Part shown: piece after piece, positions 1-19,620 of the stretch
Numbering within the stretch: position 1 is the stretch's first letter
Layout of the letters: the number at the start of each line of letters is the position of its first letter
DNA from: Scatophagus argus
Lineage: Eukaryota > Chordata > Actinopteri > Scatophagidae
DNA length: 64,000 bases
Reading direction: 5' to 3'
Assembly (NCBI RefSeq): GCF_020382885.2
Contig: NC_058504.1
Location: 9,042,519-9,106,518, forward strand
Position numbers and translations under genes: made by a program
Notes under the pieces: model-generated
Seen by the model: the letters and a program-made list of their open reading frames with translations, nothing else
The model's database searches: none
What the model was told of the DNA's origin: nothing

Positions 1-739
1 TTTATTAAGAATCGTAGTGCATTCAGGCCCCGGACTGTTCCAGGTTGATTCTGTAAGGTAGCCAACATGTTTACGACAGTAAAAAAAGTAAAACTCCTTC
101 TCTGCACCCTGTTTTGTCTTGAACACAACCTCCAAGCAGCTAGTATTTTGTTTCCCCAGGGGGATTACTGTAGCATGAAAAACCCACAATTTCACTTTTC
201 TACACTTTCACTTCTCCAAGGCCAAGAATGGATGTGAAATACATCAGGCTGTAGACAAACACGATGTGGCTGACTGTTCACCCAGACACCAACATTTAAA
301 CCCTTCCTGCTCCCGAATCACTGGCTGGTCTTTACTTTCTATTTTTAACGGTTATGGGATGGTGACATTTCAGGAGAGTTGGGAAATTTCTCCTGAGTCA
401 ACCCCCTTAAAGTGATTTTCTGAATCAGTGAGAAGTTGGCCGTGCTGTAGCAGAATCATGTTACACTTTGTAGCTACGATAACTTGTTTCAATTATTGCT
501 AAAACCACAGCGCACCCACAGGTCTTTCAACTCACAGAGCCTGATAGGCCTTTTCCTGGTGTTGTGCATGAAGCTCACCGGTTTGGCTTACTGGAGTCTT
601 CAGTAACAGTAGTAGCTTTTCCTGCTTGACAAGTGAAACTGTCTCCTGTGAAAACCTTAAATTGCTTCTTAGAGCGACTCGACATGTGCAAGCGCTGCTC
701 CACTCACATCTCCTACACTGCTTGGTTAGTTTTGTTGTA

Positions 740-2291
740 CACACTTGGACAAAATTGTTGGTACCCGTCTTTTAATGAAGGAAAAACCCATGATGGTCAC
801 TGAAATAACTTGAACCACCTGACACAAGTAATAATAAATAAAAATTTAAGGAAAATTAACCAATGTAATGCAGACATTGCTTTTGAGCTGTTGTTCAACA
901 TAATAATTTTAAAAAACAAACTAATGAAACAGGCCTGGACAAAAATGATGATACCCTGAGAAAAGATTGAAAATGATTTGACCATAGGTACATGTTAAAG
1001 TAAGACGTGTCCTCTAATTAGCACCACAGGTGTCGTCAAACTTGTAATCAGTCAGTCTACCTATTTAAAGGGAGACAAGTAGTCATTGTGCTGTTTGGTG
1101 ACATGGTGTATACCACACAGAACATGGACCACAGAAGGAGCAGGCGAGAGTTGTCTCAGAAGATAAGAAAGAAAATCATAGACAAGCATGTTAAAGGTAA
1201 AGGCTGTAAGACCATCTTCAAGCAGCTTGATGTTCCCGTGACTACAGTTGCACAAATTATTCAGAAGTGTAAGGTTCACGGGACTGTAGCCAACCTCCCT
1301 GGACGTGGCTGCAAGAGGAAAATTAATGACAAATTGAAGAGAAAGATCATTTGAATGGTAACTAAAGAGCCTAGAACAACTTCCAAAGACATTAAAGGTG
1401 AACTCGACGGTCAAGGTACATCCGTGTCAGATTGCACCATCCGTCACTGTTTGAGTCAAAGTGGACTTCATGGTGGACGACCAAGGAGGACACTGCTGCT
1501 GAAAGCACATCATAAAAAAAATGAGACTGGAATTTGCCACGATGTATATTGACAAACCACAAAGCTTCTGGGAGAATGTCCTTTGGACAGAAGAGATAAA
1601 CCTGGAGCTTTCTGGCAGACACAAAAATGAAGCATACCAAGAAAAGAACACTGTCCCTACTGTGAAACATGGCGGAGGCTTGGTTGTTCTGGAACTGCTT
1701 TGCTGCATCAGGCACAGGGTGTCTTGAGTCTGTGCAGGGTACAATGAAATCTCAAGAATATCAAGGCATTCTGGAGTGACATGTGCTGCCTAGTGTCAGA
1801 AAACTTGGTCTCAGTCACAGGTCATGGGTCTTCCAACAGGATAATGACCCAAAACACCCAAGAATGGCTAAGGGCAAAACATTGGACTGTTCTGAAGTGA
1901 CCTTCTATGAGCCCTGATCTAAATCCTATTGAACATCTGTGGGGGGAGCTGGAGAAGACACCCTTCAAACCTGAGACAATGGGAGCAGTTTGCCTGTGAA
2001 GAATGGGCCAAAATACCTGTTGACAGGTGCAGAAGTCTCACTGACAGTTACATAAATTGTTTGATTGCAGTGATTGCCTCAAAAGGTTGTGCAACAAAAT
2101 ATTAAGTTGAAGGTACCATCATTTTTGTCAAGGCCTGTTTCATTAGTTTATTTTTTTAACAATTCAAAAGCAATGTCTGGTTTACATTGGTTGATTTTCA
2201 GTAAATTTTTTGAAGTTTTGAGTTATTTCAGTGACCTTTGTGGGTTTTTCTTTCATTAAAAGAGGGGTACCAACAATTTTGTCCACTTGTG
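740..2291 (+). mobile_element. Tc1-like transposon fossil with IR/DR ends
   Basis: 1552-bp element flanked by TA at 738-739 and 2292-2293. The outer termini (740 onward and 2291 inward) are inverted repeats sharing CTTGGACAAAATTG or its complement. A related inner copy lies at 935-956 on the left and 2112-2133 on the right, so each end carries two direct copies: the IR/DR layout of Sleeping Beauty-type Tc1 elements. Between the ends lie remains of a Tc1 transposase: paired-type helix-turn-helix DNA-binding region and GRKRK-like hook (about 1124-1350), then catalytic-domain pieces (1521-2050) including FQQDNDPKH. In-frame stops (for example 1352-1354) and frame changes make it inactive. Confidence 0.92.
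1088..2050 (+). pseudogene. Broken Tc1-like transposase
   Basis: Transposase relic inside the element at 740-2291. Readable pieces are 1088-1351 (HTH region; STTVAQ-type recognition helix, then KVHGTVANLPGRG), 1355-1552 and 1521-1727 (catalytic domain, WTEEINLELSG in the position of the usual WSDE...ELFG motif), then further pieces in changing frames up to about 2050. A TGA ends the first piece, and later stops and frameshifts break the rest, so no functional enzyme is encoded. The first catalytic Asp position reads as Glu. Confidence 0.9.
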
Positions 2292-2734
2292 TACCTGTTA
2301 GGTGTCACTTTACATGTCATCAGCAAGTATGTAGAGTTTGTTGATGTCATGTAATTCCCAGCATAGCAGTGCCTTTTAAAAAGTTTTTGTTTCCGAGTCA
2401 TCCTGTCAACAATACTGCAGTATTCCTTATTTATATTTGACAAGGAAATCAGTTCTCAAATTGATGTTTTTCAGAGTTTAGTATCACACCAAAAGCTGAG
2501 CTTCTACCAGTTTAAAAAATACAACAACTTTGTCTCTGTTTTTCTTTATTTACAAAATAACCGTATCAAAACATTTGGCGGCGCTCTGCAAGTTTATGCA
2601 GCCCCACAATCAGAATCGTGACAATCAGACATCCTCTAATGACACCTTTTCATTGATTTTTTTTTTTTTAGCCTCCCTGTTGCAATATTCAACAGCTGTC
2701 CTCTGTATCCTTTTTGTCTCCCCTCTTTTCCCAG

Positions 2735-11462
<8,728 letters not shown>

Positions 11463-12774
11463 AGGTGTTCTTTCAGCGCAGAACCAGACCGTCCCACTCG
11501 AACTGACCCGAGCCATCGAGCAAACCACTAGTACCTGACACTCTGTCTTTCTGTGTCTTTTTTTCTTTGCACATTTTCTCATTCCGCGTGTTGTCCTTGC
11601 CCACACTTGCTTTGTCCCCTCGTGGCAAATCACTGTCTCTACCTCATCCTGGTTCTCCTCCTTTCTACACCTTCCTGGCATCTGCCATAAGTGTAATATA
11701 GTCTTATTTATTTGCAGGGTTTGTTTGGTTTTTTTTTTGGTACTGAGTTGAAAGTCAGTTTGCCTAAGTTCAGCTTAAAGTTGCGTGTCAGCCACCTTAC
11801 TGTAGCATTGCACAGAGGTCCAGCAGCATGTGTTAGTGTGTAAATGCAAGTACCAACCACTAGCTAATCTGTCGATGTACAGTATATCACAAGAGTTCTA
11901 TAACTTCGATATGCATGCTGAGGACGCTTGTTGTTTTCTTCGTGTGGGAGGTTGAGGGCTTCTCTGTTTTGGGTCTGACTTTGAATGTTGCTGCCTTCTC
12001 TCTGTGCGTCAGAGGCATGCTGACCCAGCGGACAACTTTACTGTAAAATTTGTTACAATCAAGTGCCTGCGAATTGTAGTTTTAAACTCGACAGCCCACA
12101 CTGGATCGGCTCTGGGAGGCAGAGCCGGTTCAAGGCGGGCTGTCACGCAGCTGTAGTTTTCCTTTGTAAAAAAAAAAAAAAAAAGAAAAAAAAAAAGAAA
12201 GAAAGAAACACCTAAAAATAAATAAATACATAAATAAAAAATCTAAACATACACCTCTGTCCATAAGGTAGCAATATACTCAGTGGGTGTTTGGGCTGTC
12301 AGTTTGTGCTATTCGCCTGTAAATAATGTGTGTCAGTGTGATGCCACCGATGCAGTGTAACCTGGCAGTGAAAGTTGTGGATCTCTTCCAATGACCTTTG
12401 ACTGTGACATGGAGAGGGGCTTTACACCTTATTTTAGAAGTTGATGTCGCTCACAGCACAACGAAGGGCTGTTGTTCTGACAACGAGATCCTAGTGCGTT
12501 TTAACAGAGAAAGCTTAGTGCCATTTCTGTCCTGCATTTTGACACTTTGTGAAAACTGAATGCAGACGACCTTAAAGTGTTTTGTATTCTTTTTGCAGCA
12601 GAGCTTAAGGACTTTAAGCTGAGTCATGTTTGTCATATACAGTTAGCTTTGTGAATACATTTTCTGTTACAGTCGTGCGTTCATGTTCAGACCTTTGCTC
12701 ACATTTTAGCACTGAAAGAACCTGAAAAACACAAGACGAATCAGAGGATCGATTGTCTCTTTATCTGATTTTAT

Positions 12775-13132
12775 TAGGGCTGCAACAAATGATTGTATTC
12801 ATTATTGATTATCATTATTTTTGTATAATTAAATGATCATTTTGTCTACAGAGTGTCTGACGACAGTAAAAAAAAAAAAAAGCCCTTTACAGATTACAAT
12901 TTCCCAGATCTTTGTCGACTTAAATATCTAGTTTTGTTCCTTCAAAAGTTGAGAACCCAAAGATATTCACTTTATAAAAATCTAACAAATATTTACTTTG
13001 GGGGAAGCCAGACTCGGTGAATTTTTGCTTCATTTTTGCTTCAACAGTGACTTAATCGATTAACAAAATTGTTGCCGATAAATTTTTTTGTTGATCAGCT
13101 AAGCGATTAATCAGCTAATTGTTGCAGCCCTG
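12775..13132. mobile_element. hAT-like MITE in the slc9a6 3' UTR
   Basis: 358-bp non-coding element with terminal inverted repeats TAGGGCTGCAAC and GTTGCAGCCCTG, AT-rich subterminal CGATTAAT-type palindromes, and 8-bp flanks GATTTTAT (12767-12774) and TATTTTAT (13133-13140) that fit a hAT target-site duplication with one change. It belongs to the abundant 'GGGCTGCAAC' family of fish genomes. Confidence 0.85.
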
Positions 13133-14659
13133 TATTTTATACAGAGACTCAGAATGCCCACCTGTTGATTATTCTGATCAGTTTATTCCTGATATGAGCA
13201 GATATTTATGTTGGTACTGTGGCAGTTCATCCTTATGAGAGCTGCGGGAAATGAAGAACAATGGTTGTTTATATGCTGGCTGTGTTTTTTCGGGATGGGG
13301 ATTCCTGTGGGTTGAATTGTGATTGAGCAGCATTAAAACAGCATTACTTAAGGTGCATGAAGTCATAGAAACGCACTATTAGAAGGGTACTCATGAACTG
13401 AGCGTGTTAACGTTTAACTTTGTGGTCTCATTGCGGGGTGGGAGGAAGGGTTAGTTCTCCTAGCAGCTGTTGATGCAGGCTGAACAGGAAGTGTTGACGG
13501 GGCGTCACCGTAGAAACGCTGTGTTGATATGGACGAAAGCCAGAAAAACATGAACGCATGAACTTGGTGACTAAGTTGCACACAATCTTGCCGGTTCATC
13601 ATCTCGGTGAACCGAAGACAAAAGACAATGGGGTGTATGCAAAATGGATGCGAGAGGATGATGTTGGTGTTAAAGAAAAGAGTGACAGAAATGGAGGATG
13701 AAAGACAAAGAAATGTAGACGGAGGGATGGTTAGTGTTTGTGTGTTGGGGATGTTACAGAGGCGGAAGGAAGAGCAGGCTCTTTATGTATCGCTTTTCCT
13801 ACCACAGTTATCTTCTGCTGTGCAGGAACTTTTCTTTGTTTTTTTTTTTTGTTTGTTTTTTTTAATCAGGCACGCCTCTTGACATCACATCGTCCAGGAA
13901 ATGATTCATTTTTTTCCACCATTTTTATACTTAAACTCATTTGTTGTTGTTGTTGGATTTAATTTTGTAGAAGGGAAACGGTAACATAAAAAAAAAAATA
14001 TATATATATATTTGCACTCATCCATCCAGAATGTTTTAGCGTTTTGTTATGATGTTGGTGTTATCTAACAGCTGCTTTTATAGTATTTACTTTCTGTGTT
14101 TCGGAAGGTTGTGGGAAAATGCCAGATGAATGTCAAACTCATGTCAGTTTCATGACTAGGAGTTAAGTTGGCTCTTTGGCATAACTTTGTCAACGATGAA
14201 ATCTACATTTTTGGCGGCGGTTGAGATGGTCCAAAGTCCTTCCATCGTCTTCATCTGTTCCATCTTTTCATTCTGCCATTCAGGTACTATGGTGTATGTT
14301 TGCAACAGATTACTCTCTGAAAGCTGTAAGCAGGACTTCTGCAGAGCATCAATCATTCATCTTCCACTCATGGTGGGGGAAAAACAAAAAACAACAAAAA
14401 AACAGACAAGCAGAATTGTGTGCCACTGTTCCTCAACTGAGACATGAAATAATGTGAAATCTGCGAAAAGCTGATATAGGTTTTGGTGTTTGCCTACTGC
14501 TCTGCCAGTATGTGTTCTTTCTCTCTCTCTGTCCTCTGAATGGTGACTCGCGATGGGCTTTGATCAAATGAAATCTTCGTCTGAAGTAGCTGACCAAAGA
14601 GGCCTGCTGTGCTTTGTGTTTTCAGACAGTCCACTCTATAACTCTCTTTGTACTGCAAA

Positions 14660-14664
<5 letters not shown>

Positions 14665-14715
<51 letters not shown>
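14665..14715. repeat. (GT)n-(GA)n microsatellite
   Basis: About twenty GT units followed by GAGAGAGA, within the probable distal 3' UTR of slc9a6. Confidence 0.95.
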
Positions 14716-14721
<6 letters not shown>

Positions 14722-14830
14722 CTTGGACTCTCTCTGTGTTGCAGGTACTGACTGTTTACATCTGTGTAAATATACTCTCATTTGTTCATTTGCGTGCAGC
14801 GGTCAATAAACAGAAGCCTGTGCTTTTGAT

Positions 14831-17100
14831 TAAAGCCCTCGCTGTAATGGCCTCCTCGTTTATCTCGTATCCTCTTTTTTATGTTGGGTGTCTGGGCTGC
14901 GTGAGGATGTATCCGCGGAGCTCCTCAGATCATCCCATCCCACAAAAGGTATGAAAGAAGATTAGTGGCAGAAGTGATTTTATTTGAGTTACATAAAGGG
15001 AGAGGATTTTCTCATACTTAGAACAGGTTTCTAATCTTCCTAACCCTTGAAATATGGCAGTTAGCACGAGCTTATATGCTGTTAAAGATTTGTAATTATT
15101 CTGGTGGGATAAAGTCAACTTTAGACTGAGGCTGGATGATCCTGAGGGGATGTGCAGTGGTTCCCAACATGGTGGTGAAGGCTCCACCAAAGGGTCAAAT
15201 TATAAAGAATCTGGACTGGGGGAAAAAAAAAGGTTTTTCTGTTGTGATGTTAACTTTTCAGACTTTATAAAATAAATTGATCTGTAAAACACTTCTTGGT
15301 TGAAGTGGTCACAACTTGCTGACATGTGAAAGCTGTTGTGACGATTCACAGGGAGAAACATTCATTCATTTTACAAACATAAAAGGTTTGGAATCACTAC
15401 TTTAGTGTGGTAAAACTGGGGTTAAAATTCTCCGCGTTTGGGTAATTTGTCTCCCGATACAGTCAGTCAACAGTCTCGATCTGTGAATTATAATAAGTAT
15501 GCATAGATTATTTGTTTCAGGTTAACTCTGGGACCCTGGATCTACCAAACCATCTCCAGTGGGTGATGTATGAGCTAAATAACCACTTCACATGCTGTAT
15601 TTATTGAATGAATTTTAAAAACTAATCCCAATATAAGGTATGCACCTTGCTCTTTCTTGTATCTAATATTTACATAGCCCCCCCCCCCCCCCCCCCATTT
15701 TGATGAAACACTCACCCGACTTACAAATTACTGTGACCTGGTCCACTATTTCTTTGTATAAAGAGTGGGGCAGAGCGGTGTTAATAAGAACCGCACCCTG
15801 CACCGCCAATACTGATGGCATTTAATTCTTCCAAGCGCAATTTGTGCCAGACATCACGTAAGACGTTCCTAATATGGGCACAACTCCCTCCAGTGTGCTC
15901 AAGAATGTCCGTATAGTAGAGTTACAGTCCAGGGAGGAAATGGTAGTATTAAAGAGCCACTTAGCTTCAGCTCGCGTCTCTAACTGAACAGTCTGATTTC
16001 CACTGCCTGTGCAAAGATGTTGATGTTGTTCAGCACAACATATTTTTCAAAGATTATTCCACCAGATGCTAAGAGTTACCGTTGGTGAAGTTAAACCGGT
16101 TTCAAATAAAACAAAAGGTTATTTGGCTTATTATAAGAAAAATTGGGCTCTTTTGTGCTGTCGACTTCCTGTGTCATTTTAATCCATCCAGTGAACAATG
16201 GATTTATAATAATTAAAAAAAAATGCAAAGGTACCAAACATCTCCGGCTAGATGTTCGTGACGTACAGACCTGCACAGGTGGAACACATGGCTCTCATAC
16301 ATGCTGATCTGTTGCGCAGTACAGTGCATACAGCTATGGGAGCTTCTTTATAAGTAGATATGTGCAGATAAACACGGTTAGGAAGAAGAATGTGTGAATA
16401 TTTATTGCATGTTGGTGCAGGAAAATGGAGCTGCATAAGAAGCCATATTTTGGCCTGATGTTAGAGTAACAAAGACAACAAACATGGCTTGGTAACCTTA
16501 AAAATCCCCCCCCTTCACACTCGAGCCCTGACTTCGCAAACGCAGGTATCCTCACTCACTTACACCTTTTGTTATCTGAAGGACGCGCGTTGGCTGGAGC
16601 TCAATCCATGATAGGAATAACTGTTTAGTCTCAGTGACAGCTGGTGTAAAAGCTGACATCTGTGTTATGTAACAGGGACACCTTTTGAGCATTTCATCAT
16701 CCATTTGTGATTGTAATGGATTAACTTTGAGGGTTAAGTTTACAGGCTGCATGTGTTTTCTTTGGGTCAAGAAATGAGTCATCTTGATGTTATTCGTCTA
16801 TTTATTACCAAAGAAGGAGATGAGTGAGGTTGATACAGAAGTGGGACAACGGTGTGTCAACTTGGGCAGTGCGTGCATCTTTTTAGAAGCAACAGAGCCG
16901 TTCAAATGTAGTGAGGATCATTAAAAGCATGATTGATGAGGGGGGGGCTCCCTGCACAGCACACCTGCCTCGAACACAAAAACGTGTTATTAAGTCAGGA
17001 TGCGCGTTGATGCACAAAAGTCATGAGTTAATTTCCTTCTTGATGCCGTTTGCTTGGAGTGCAGCGCCAATGTGAATTTTACTGAGAGAGCTTGAAAATT
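14831..17100. other. Intergenic spacer slc9a6-fhl1
   Basis: No exon, RNA gene or intact element seen. It holds a run of about 19 C at 15680-15698 and otherwise unremarkable AT-rich DNA. Confidence 0.5.
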
Positions 17101-17109
17101 CCTGGTTGA

Positions 17110-17288
17110 GGTCATTGTTTATGCGAGCTTACAGACGTTTGGCACACGTCCTGCAGTTTTTCTCCCCCCCACCTTCTCTCAGCTCCGTCTGTCTTTTAAA
17201 GCTGAGTTCAGAAACCACCTCTCGGCCAAACCCACCGGACACACCGCTGGCGTCCAGTGAAAGACGCTCTTCTGTTCACTTCGGAGAG
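17110..17288 (+). promoter_or_regulatory. fhl1: Candidate noncoding first exon or promoter region of fhl1
   Basis: A locally GC- and CpG-richer stretch on an AT-rich background ends in a strong donor, GAGAG followed by GTGAGT (17289). FHL1 genes usually begin with noncoding exons many kb upstream of the first LIM exon, and this is the best-looking candidate in the interval. No TATA box or start site could be fixed. Confidence 0.3.
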
Positions 17289-17699
17289 GTGAGTCTAAAA
17301 CCACAGCTCAGGTTACCGGGCAGCCGCACAGCTCTCACCTCAGCTGGTGTTGGGCCAGTAGCGCGACGGAGGAAGTTTATCCCAGTGCGGTTGTTTTAGC
17401 CACTGAAGTGTAGTGAAGTCCCAAAGCATGAAAGTTTTCGACACAATCGGGCTCAGTTTTAATCCTCAGTCTCACAGGAGGTCCTAACTGAAAGATAATG
17501 AAATGTGCAGCAAATTCTTTTTTTACTTTAAGCTTTTATTTTGATAGTTTTTGGCACGAGGCTGATGCGCTGCGCAACAGGTGATGCGCTTTGCGTGGCT
17601 CTTCAAGGGCACTTAATGTGGATAACCAGTTTGCTCATATCTCCCTATATACATATTTATCTTTTCTTTCGTTATGAGGAATTGAACGTCTTAACTTTT

Positions 17700-18090
17700 T
17701 TATGATTATTATTATTTCTGGCATGTACTTCTCTATTTTACTGGGTGACTCATATTCACAGGAAAGTACTGCACTTTAGTATTTCCATTTTATGATAGGT
17801 GCAATTCTAGTCCACTACATTTCAAAAGGATGTGTTTGTTTAGTTTGTTTAAACTCTACACAGCTTCAAATTGCTGGTTACTTTTCATATCAGAACCTTA
17901 CAAATCATGATTACTTTATAGGATATGATGCTCTGTTACAAACAAAACAACCCACAACTATAAAGCAGTTAAAGTTAGCATTTAATCCAGCAATAATATT
18001 AAAGTAGTACTTACATGTTAATGCTTTTTAATACTGTGGTATTGCTACCTTCATTTAGGTGAAGAATACTTCTTCCACTAGCAACCAGCA
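17700..18090 (-). repeat. Copy of the AGTAC-type teleost repeat, reverse orientation
   Basis: Contains phrases such as CTAGTCCACTACATTTCAAA, and TACTTCTTCCACTAGC at the end, the reverse-oriented family seen at 3690 and 19205. Edges are approximate. Confidence 0.45.
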
Positions 18091-18617
18091 CAGCATCTTA
18101 CTGCAGTATGTAAGGGAACCCAGTGCAGCAGCCCTGCAGAAAAAGACCTGCTAATGAAGCTTTTAATGTTCAGTTTTGTTGAGACTCCGTCAGGAAGGTG
18201 TTGACTGAAGACATCGTAAGTGGACTTGAACTGTTGAAATGTACTAAGAGGGTAATAATACTCTAATATTCTGAAGCAGGTATGTCTAATGAAAAGCAGA
18301 GGACAAAGGTTAAAACATACATCAGCTCACTGGTTTGGGCAGCTGCCAAACCAAATGCATGATGTCATTAAAGAGACTTGGAGATTACTGACCTTGTGGC
18401 TCCAGTATGACTTCACCATCCTTCAAAACTAATAAAAACTTTGTACTTTACTGAGAAATAAATTAAGTCACTTTCGTCTTTTTATTTTAAGTGTAAAATC
18501 AGCACAAAAGCAGTGAAACAAATCCAGCAGCGCATCATTCTTTCATAAAGCCTAGCATGTAGTGTATAATTTATAAAAACTTTTCAATGAAAGCGTTGTA
18601 TGCCAGCGCCTGTGAGA

Positions 18618-18642
18618 TCTCCTCTCTCTCTCTCTCTCTCTC
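18618..18642. repeat. (CT)n microsatellite
   Basis: Run of CT dinucleotides in the fhl1 upstream intron. Confidence 0.9.
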
Positions 18643-19204
18643 AGGGCAGCAGCGAGACGTTTAGTGACTTGGTGCCTGCAGTTAATAGAGGCAGAGAACG
18701 ACATGCTTCTGTGGAGAAGCCAGTTTCATCATTTCTTTTTTCTTCTTTCAAATGTAGCAGAGAGACAGAAAAAGAGAGAAAGAGCAACAGAGGAGGGTGT
18801 GCCTGAGAGTAGATGACCGAGTTGATGAAACACATAATACAGCCCTCTAACCAGCACAGCGCGCTGCTCCTAAATAGGCAATGCTTGTTTGTCCATGTGG
18901 GCTGAGCGAGCTGAGTGGAGGCAGCGTGTTCTCTTGTGGATGTCAAACTGCTTATCCTGCACTGCTGTCCTCCCACTTTCTCCTTCTTCTGCCAGGGAAA
19001 AAGCCTCAGCTGAATAGCACATGATTCCTTTGCGGAGAAAAAAAAAAACAAAAGAGGAAGAAAGGTGAGACTGAAGGAGGCTAAGAGGGTTGAAAGCCCA
19101 CAAGAATAAGCCAGTGTGTTCATGATTTCATGCAACTGTGGAAGAATTACTGCAGCACAAATAATAAAGTGCAAATTTACTCTGCTATAAGCAATGGGCC
19201 AGTC

Positions 19205-19620
19205 TCAGCAGTAAAGTGTAGACTGCTTAAAGTATCAAAAGTAAAAGTATTCATGATGCAAAGTGACCGAGTACGGTAGATATATACACATGCGTATTGA
19301 CGATTCATCAGTCGTCAAGTCGTTCCTTATTCATTCTTCATCTGTTTCCCAATTAACCAATCATTAGAGACTCTAATTTGATTAGTAGTCACTCATTAAC
19401 AGTTTATCATTTGTTCCTCATTTGTTCCCTTGTAACCGATAAAACTTTAGTTATTCTGCAAAGTACAGATAACTATAGGTGTCAGAGGAAAAAAAACAAT
19501 ATTCTCCTCTGAAATGTAGGAATATAAAGTAAGATATGAGATCAAAGTACGAAATTAAAGTAACGTTACAGAACTTGAGTAAAGGTACTTGTTTGCTGTA
19601 CTTTTCGCAGCTTAAAAGTA
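19205..19620 (+). repeat. Copy of the AGTAC-type teleost repeat
   Basis: Starts with TCAAAAGTAAAAGTATTCATGATGCA and continues with CTCTGAAATGTAGGAATATA and CTTGAGTAAAGGTACTTG, a typical arrangement of this percomorph repeat. Edges are approximate. Confidence 0.45.

Larger units (their letters stand above)
11463..14830 (+). other. slc9a6: Probable 3' UTR of slc9a6
   Basis: Non-coding sequence directly after the NHE6 stop. Candidate poly(A) signals are a cluster of AATAAA in an A-rich stretch at 12217-12238 (proximal) and AATAAA at 14805-14810 (distal). The long form would contain a hAT-like MITE (12775-13132) and a (GT)n tract at about 14665-14704 followed by (GA)n. The end is inferred from the signals only. 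Confidence 0.55.

Noticed and set aside
1..2700. Search for the missing first exon of slc9a6
   Set aside because: No stretch encodes the N-terminal membrane segments expected before [11 protein letters not shown]; it must lie upstream of the window.
18641..19174. 177-codon minus-strand open frame
   Set aside because: Phe/Leu/Ser-rich translation of the antisense of a purine-rich stretch; no protein family seen.
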